Assembly: GCA_964368455.1 (NCBI GenBank)
Contig: CAYJAZ010000003.1
Coordinates: 62,001 to 126,000 of the forward strand
Length of the DNA: 64,000 nucleotides
Reading direction: 5' to 3'
Source: CAYJAZ01 sp964368455
GTDB lineage: Bacteria; Desulfobacterota; Desulfovibrionia; Desulfovibrionales; Desulfovibrionaceae
This document shows positions 60,528-64,000 of this stretch, in pieces. Within the stretch, counting starts at the first letter, position 1. Each line of letters begins with the position of its first letter. The notes below the pieces were generated by a model. It did no database searches. It worked only from the letters and a program-made list of their open reading frames with translations, and was not told the DNA's origin. A program made the translations under genes and the position numbers.

Positions 60528-62081
60528 ATGGAATATAATTTATTTAACGACAAGCACAATGATTTGCTTTTAAACAATGTTTCTGCATTAAATTACATAA
60601 ATCCTCAAGCAAAGGATATGTATCATTTAGTTGTTATTGGTGCTGGATCGGCTGGTCTTATTTCTGCTATTATAGCTGCTGGACTTGGAGCAAAAGTTGC
60701 TCTTATTGAAAAAAATCTTATGGGTGGAGATTGTTTAAATACAGGCTGTGTTCCTTCAAAAGCCTTGATTTCATCTTCACGTTTAGCTAAAGAAATGCAA
60801 AAAGCTTCGAATTGGGGTTTAACATCTTCTTATAGCGAACAAAAAAACGATTTTCCAAAAATTATTGAGCAAGTGAGGCAAATACGTGCACAGATTTCTT
60901 CGCACGATTCTTCACAACGCTTTACTTCTTTGGGAATAGATGTCTTCTTTGGACAAGCTGAATTTTTTGATGAAAAAAGCATAGAAGTTCAGGGACAGAA
61001 ATTGTTTTTTGATAAAGCTGTGATTGCAAGTGGTGCAAGGGCTGTTCAAATATCAATAGAAGGTCTTAGCGAAGAAGATTATTATACCAATGAAAGTATA
61101 TTTGAAATTAATGCTTTGCCAGAGAAAATGCTTTTCTTGGGTGGTGGGCCAATTTCTTGCGAACTTGCCCAAGCCTTTTCACGTTTAGGCTCTAAGGTTT
61201 ATATAGTGCAAAGAGGTAAATTTTTGCCAAGAGAAGATAATGAAGCTTCTCAGATTTTAGAAAAAACTTTTCTTGAAGAAGGCATAGAAATTTTCTTAGA
61301 TGCAGAACTTTTAAAGGTTGAAAAACTTGAAAATGGAAGAAAAAAAGCCTTTGTGAAAGACAAAGAAAATGCAATGCTTGAAATTGAAATAGACGCGCTT
61401 TTTGTGGGGCTTGGCAGAGCAGCAAATGTTGAAAATCTCTCTTTAGAGAAAGCTAAAGTTGAGTACGATACAAGAAATGGAATAAAGGTTGATGACAGAC
61501 TTTGCACTACAAATTCAAATGTCTATGCTGCAGGCGATTGTTGTATGCTTTATAAATTTACGCATGCGGCAGAAGTTGCTGCACAAATAGTTGTGCAAAA
61601 TGCATTATTTTTTGGCAAAAAGAAACTCTCTGATATAAATATGTCATGGTGTACCTATACAGATCCAGAAATAGCACATATAGGAATGTATGAAAATGAA
61701 GCTTTAGAAAAAAAGATAAAAGTGGAACACTATACTTATTATATGCAAGAAAATGACAGAGCTATTGCAGATAGAAAAATCGAAGGTTTTGTTAAAATAA
61801 TGTGCGAAAAAGATAAAGATAAGATCTTAGGTGCAACCATTGTGGCTTCACATGCTGGCGAAATGATAAGTGAAATAGCTTGTGCTATGAAAGCTAATAT
61901 GGGGCTTAGCGCATTATCTGAGGTTATTCATCCTTATCCAACGCAGGCAAGTGCAATACAAAGAGCTGCTACGCAATATAAAAAGAAAAAATTTACGCCA
62001 TTTATAGCAAAGATTTTCTCTTTATTTTTTAAGATACGACTGCATTTTGCAAGAAAAAGGCTTAAAGAAAAACAGATTTAA
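60528..62081 (+). CDS. FAD-dependent pyridine nucleotide-disulfide oxidoreductase, mercuric reductase/LPD-like
   Basis: The 517-residue product has an N-terminal extension of about 35 residues, then HLVVIGAGSAGLISAIIAAGLGAKVALIEK (FAD loop) and GGDCLNTGCVPSKALI with the redox cysteine pair C-x4-C. The second nucleotide loop is MLFLGGGPISCELAQAFSRLGSKV. VYAAGDCC binds the flavin. Where dihydrolipoamide dehydrogenases have HAHPTLSE, this protein has HPYPTQAS, so the His-Glu acid-base pair is replaced. A hydrophobic basic tail of about 40 residues (FIAKIFSLFFKIRLHFARKRLKEKQI) follows. It reduces an unknown disulfide or quinone-like acceptor with NAD(P)H. It is not beside lipoyl-enzyme genes. Confidence 0.85.
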   Translation: MEYNLFNDKHNDLLLNNVSALNYINPQAKDMYHLVVIGAGSAGLISAIIAAGLGAKVALIEKNLMGGDCLNTGCVPSKALISSSRLAKEMQKASNWGLTSSYSEQKNDFPKIIEQVRQIRAQISSHDSSQRFTSLGIDVFFGQAEFFDEKSIEVQGQKLFFDKAVIASGARAVQISIEGLSEEDYYTNESIFEINALPEKMLFLGGGPISCELAQAFSRLGSKVYIVQRGKFLPREDNEASQILEKTFLEEGIEIFLDAELLKVEKLENGRKKAFVKDKENAMLEIEIDALFVGLGRAANVENLSLEKAKVEYDTRNGIKVDDRLCTTNSNVYAAGDCCMLYKFTHAAEVAAQIVVQNALFFGKKKLSDINMSWCTYTDPEIAHIGMYENEALEKKIKVEHYTYYMQENDRAIADRKIEGFVKIMCEKDKDKILGATIVASHAGEMISEIACAMKANMGLSALSEVIHPYPTQASAIQRAATQYKKKKFTPFIAKIFSLFFKIRLHFARKRLKEKQI

Positions 62082-62247
62082 TAAGATCTGCTATGAAAAA
62101 AGCTTAGCAATAATTATTTATTATATTATATATAAAATTCATTTTTATCTAAAGTTTTTTATTTCTAAGGCGATAACGCTTATAGAGATGTATTATAGGT
62201 ATTGTTAATACAAGTCTAATAAAATTAATTTAATGATGGAGTATATT

Positions 62248-64000
62248 ATGCGATTAAGTTTACTAAAAAAAATGTTGCTCTATATCTTAGGGCCAACGGT
62301 TTTAGGCTTAGTTGTGCTTACGGCTGTATCTGGTTATATAGCCAAGAAAGATTTTACTGAACAAACAGATGTTCAACTTATGGAACTTGCCACAGTTCAG
62401 GCAAATGAATTGAATAATATTTTTAACTACTTAAAGGGTATTGCTTTTACTACAAGTAGATTAAACACAGTAAGAACTTTTGCAGAAGCTGCAGCTGAAA
62501 ATCAAAATTCAGAAGAGTTTAAAGAAAGACAAATCTATGTAAGTGATTATCTCACAAAATCAAAAAATGAATATCCTGACATTCACACTTCTTATGTGAC
62601 TGATAATAAGGGTATTATTATTGCAAACACGCAAAAGAAATCTATAGGACTTGATGTTTCTCAATATAAATCAATAAAAACAGCCTTATCTGGTAATGTT
62701 GGTATTGAAGGAAGAATGTCATCTTCTACTGGAAGATTTTCAGCATATGTTTCTGTTCCTGTTGTTTCTGAAAATAAAACAGTAGGAACATTGTCTTTTA
62801 TTGTAGATTTAGCAACTATGCATGCTAAAACTACTGGATTATTGAATATAACACCAGGTATGCGTGCTTATGTTTATAACGAAAACTTTGATATTATGAT
62901 GGATAATGAGCCTGAATTTATAGGAACAAATGATTTATCCTTGCCACATATCAAAGAAGTTATGCAAAAGAAAAATGGCAGAACACAATTTGTTTTTGAA
63001 GACGTTGAATCTGTTGGGCATTTTGCTGTCATTGAAGATTATGGCTGGTTTGTGTTTGTCGATACTCCATATGTTGAATATATAGAAAAGGCAAACGAAC
63101 TTATCTATAATATAATTATATTAGCTGTTGTTATTATTCTTATTGCAAGTGTCATTATCTTCCTTGTAGCACGAAATATTTCTTCTGCAATGAAAGAAGG
63201 TGCTGAAATAGCACTCTATGTTGCAGCTGGAAATCTTGAAATTAAGCCAGAGAAAAAAGCAGATATGATGAAAACTTTAGAAAGAGGCGATGAAATTGCA
63301 GACCTTGCAAGAGGTATGGGCATAATGATCGAAAATCTTGCTAAAACAGTAAAAGAAGCTGAAGCAGCTACAAAGAATGCTGAAAAATCATTAATCGAAG
63401 CTGAAGCAGCTCAACAAGCGGCAAATGAAGCGGCTGAAAAAGCAAGCTTAGCTCGTAAAGAAGGTTTATTAGACGCAGCTAGACAATTAGAAGGAATTGT
63501 AGACATTGTTGCCTCTGCATCTGAAGAACTTTCTTCACAAATCGAACTTTCAACAAATAGTGTTGGCGATCAGGCTTTAAAAATTGAAGCAACTGCTACA
63601 AGCATGGAAGAAATGAACACAACTATTATTGAAGTTGCAAAAAATGCTGTTTCAAGTGCAGAAATCACAGACACAACAAGAGAAAAAGCTATTGCTGGTG
63701 CTGATGTAACAAAGAAATGTATGGACGCAATCACAAATGTACGCGAAGATTCGCTCACATTACGTTCAAATATGAGTGCATTAGCTGAACATGCACAATC
63801 TATTAATACAGTTATGGGTGTTATTTCAGATATTGCCGATCAAACAAACTTACTTGCTCTCAATGCTGCAATCGAAGCTGCAAGAGCTGGTGAAGCGGGC
63901 AGAGGATTTGCTGTTGTTGCTGATGAAGTTCGTAAATTGGCTGAAAAAACTCTCACTTCAACAACCGACGTTGCTAATGCAATTTCTGCTATACAATTGA
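62248..64000 (+). CDS. Methyl-accepting chemotaxis protein with a double-Cache sensor, 3' end outside window
   Basis: The frame runs open from the ATG at 62248 to the window end, giving 584 residues. A first membrane helix (residues about 8-30) is followed by a large extracytoplasmic double-Cache domain (DIHTSYVTDNKGIIIANTQ, GRFSAYVSVPVVSENKTVGTLSFIVDL, YGWFVFVDTPYVEYI), a second helix (about 287-310), a HAMP-like linker and a coiled region with many Ala/Glu. The conserved tip VMGVISDIADQTNLLALNAAIEAARAGEAGRGFAVVADEVRKLAEKT is reached just before the edge. Ligand unknown; double-Cache receptors often sense amino acids or organic acids. The ribosome site is GGAG at about 62238. Confidence 0.95.
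   Translation, partial: MRLSLLKKMLLYILGPTVLGLVVLTAVSGYIAKKDFTEQTDVQLMELATVQANELNNIFNYLKGIAFTTSRLNTVRTFAEAAAENQNSEEFKERQIYVSDYLTKSKNEYPDIHTSYVTDNKGIIIANTQKKSIGLDVSQYKSIKTALSGNVGIEGRMSSSTGRFSAYVSVPVVSENKTVGTLSFIVDLATMHAKTTGLLNITPGMRAYVYNENFDIMMDNEPEFIGTNDLSLPHIKEVMQKKNGRTQFVFEDVESVGHFAVIEDYGWFVFVDTPYVEYIEKANELIYNIIILAVVIILIASVIIFLVARNISSAMKEGAEIALYVAAGNLEIKPEKKADMMKTLERGDEIADLARGMGIMIENLAKTVKEAEAATKNAEKSLIEAEAAQQAANEAAEKASLARKEGLLDAARQLEGIVDIVASASEELSSQIELSTNSVGDQALKIEATATSMEEMNTTIIEVAKNAVSSAEITDTTREKAIAGADVTKKCMDAITNVREDSLTLRSNMSALAEHAQSINTVMGVISDIADQTNLLALNAAIEAARAGEAGRGFAVVADEVRKLAEKTLTSTTDVANAISAIQL

Overview
The window looks like a chromosomal segment from a low-GC (roughly one third G+C) anaerobe of the Desulfovibrio group (Desulfovibrionaceae). 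The clues are a pyruvate carboxylase next to a very long PEP synthase, a radical-SAM haem-biosynthesis enzyme of the siroheme route (AhbC type), a selenocysteine-containing SelD, and abundant c-di-GMP and chemotaxis genes. This is inferred from gene content. No rRNA is present to confirm it.

Layout. 1-1011: end of hpt and a zinc-ribbon membrane protein. 1012-2332: a gene-poor stretch with hairpins and a 12-nt/48-nt tandem repeat. 2333-16654: a minus-strand metabolic block (TlpA-like thioredoxin, rpiB, PEP synthase, pyruvate carboxylase, biotin-protein ligase, RelA/SpoT, a peptide-type binding protein). The ligase would biotinylate the carboxylase, and carboxylase and PEP synthase handle the pyruvate-oxaloacetate-PEP node. 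17156-30578: a plus-strand podovirus-like virion cassette (DNA-binding protein, endolysin, two holins, terminase, portal, scaffold, capsid, cement, tail-tube proteins, internal virion protein) with no integrase, repressor, replication gene or tail fibre. 30840-33550: two overlapping membrane diguanylate cyclase genes whose junction sits inside a perfect 21-bp inverted repeat. 33557-36774: minus-strand fluC/crcB, a LapA-domain protein and recD2. 37206-42308: hom, rsmA, a composite inverted-repeat element, ahbC, miaA, tRNA-Lys(CTT). 42504-46862: DsbD-type protein, selenoprotein selD, Smr-domain protein.

47201-54452 is an envelope and secretion region. It holds a FecR-domain protein with RTX-like repeats and no signal peptide, mntP, a secreted endonuclease I, a TPR plus beta-barrel protein resembling Slam/DUF560 outer-membrane proteins, a 1-kb mosaic of mobile-looking repeats, and a convergent secreted FecR-domain protein with a glycine-rich beta C-terminus. 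54626-64000: a Cache chemoreceptor, a PAS-GAF-GGDEF-EAL protein, an autotransporter-type barrel protein, a flavin disulfide oxidoreductase, and a second chemoreceptor cut by the window end.

The most interesting items are the integration-free phage cassette, the inverted repeat that would switch the start of the second cyclase if it inverted, the Slam-like/FecR pair as a possible export system, and a composite repeat family placed twice between convergent genes. Family names come from motif recognition by eye; no database search was run.
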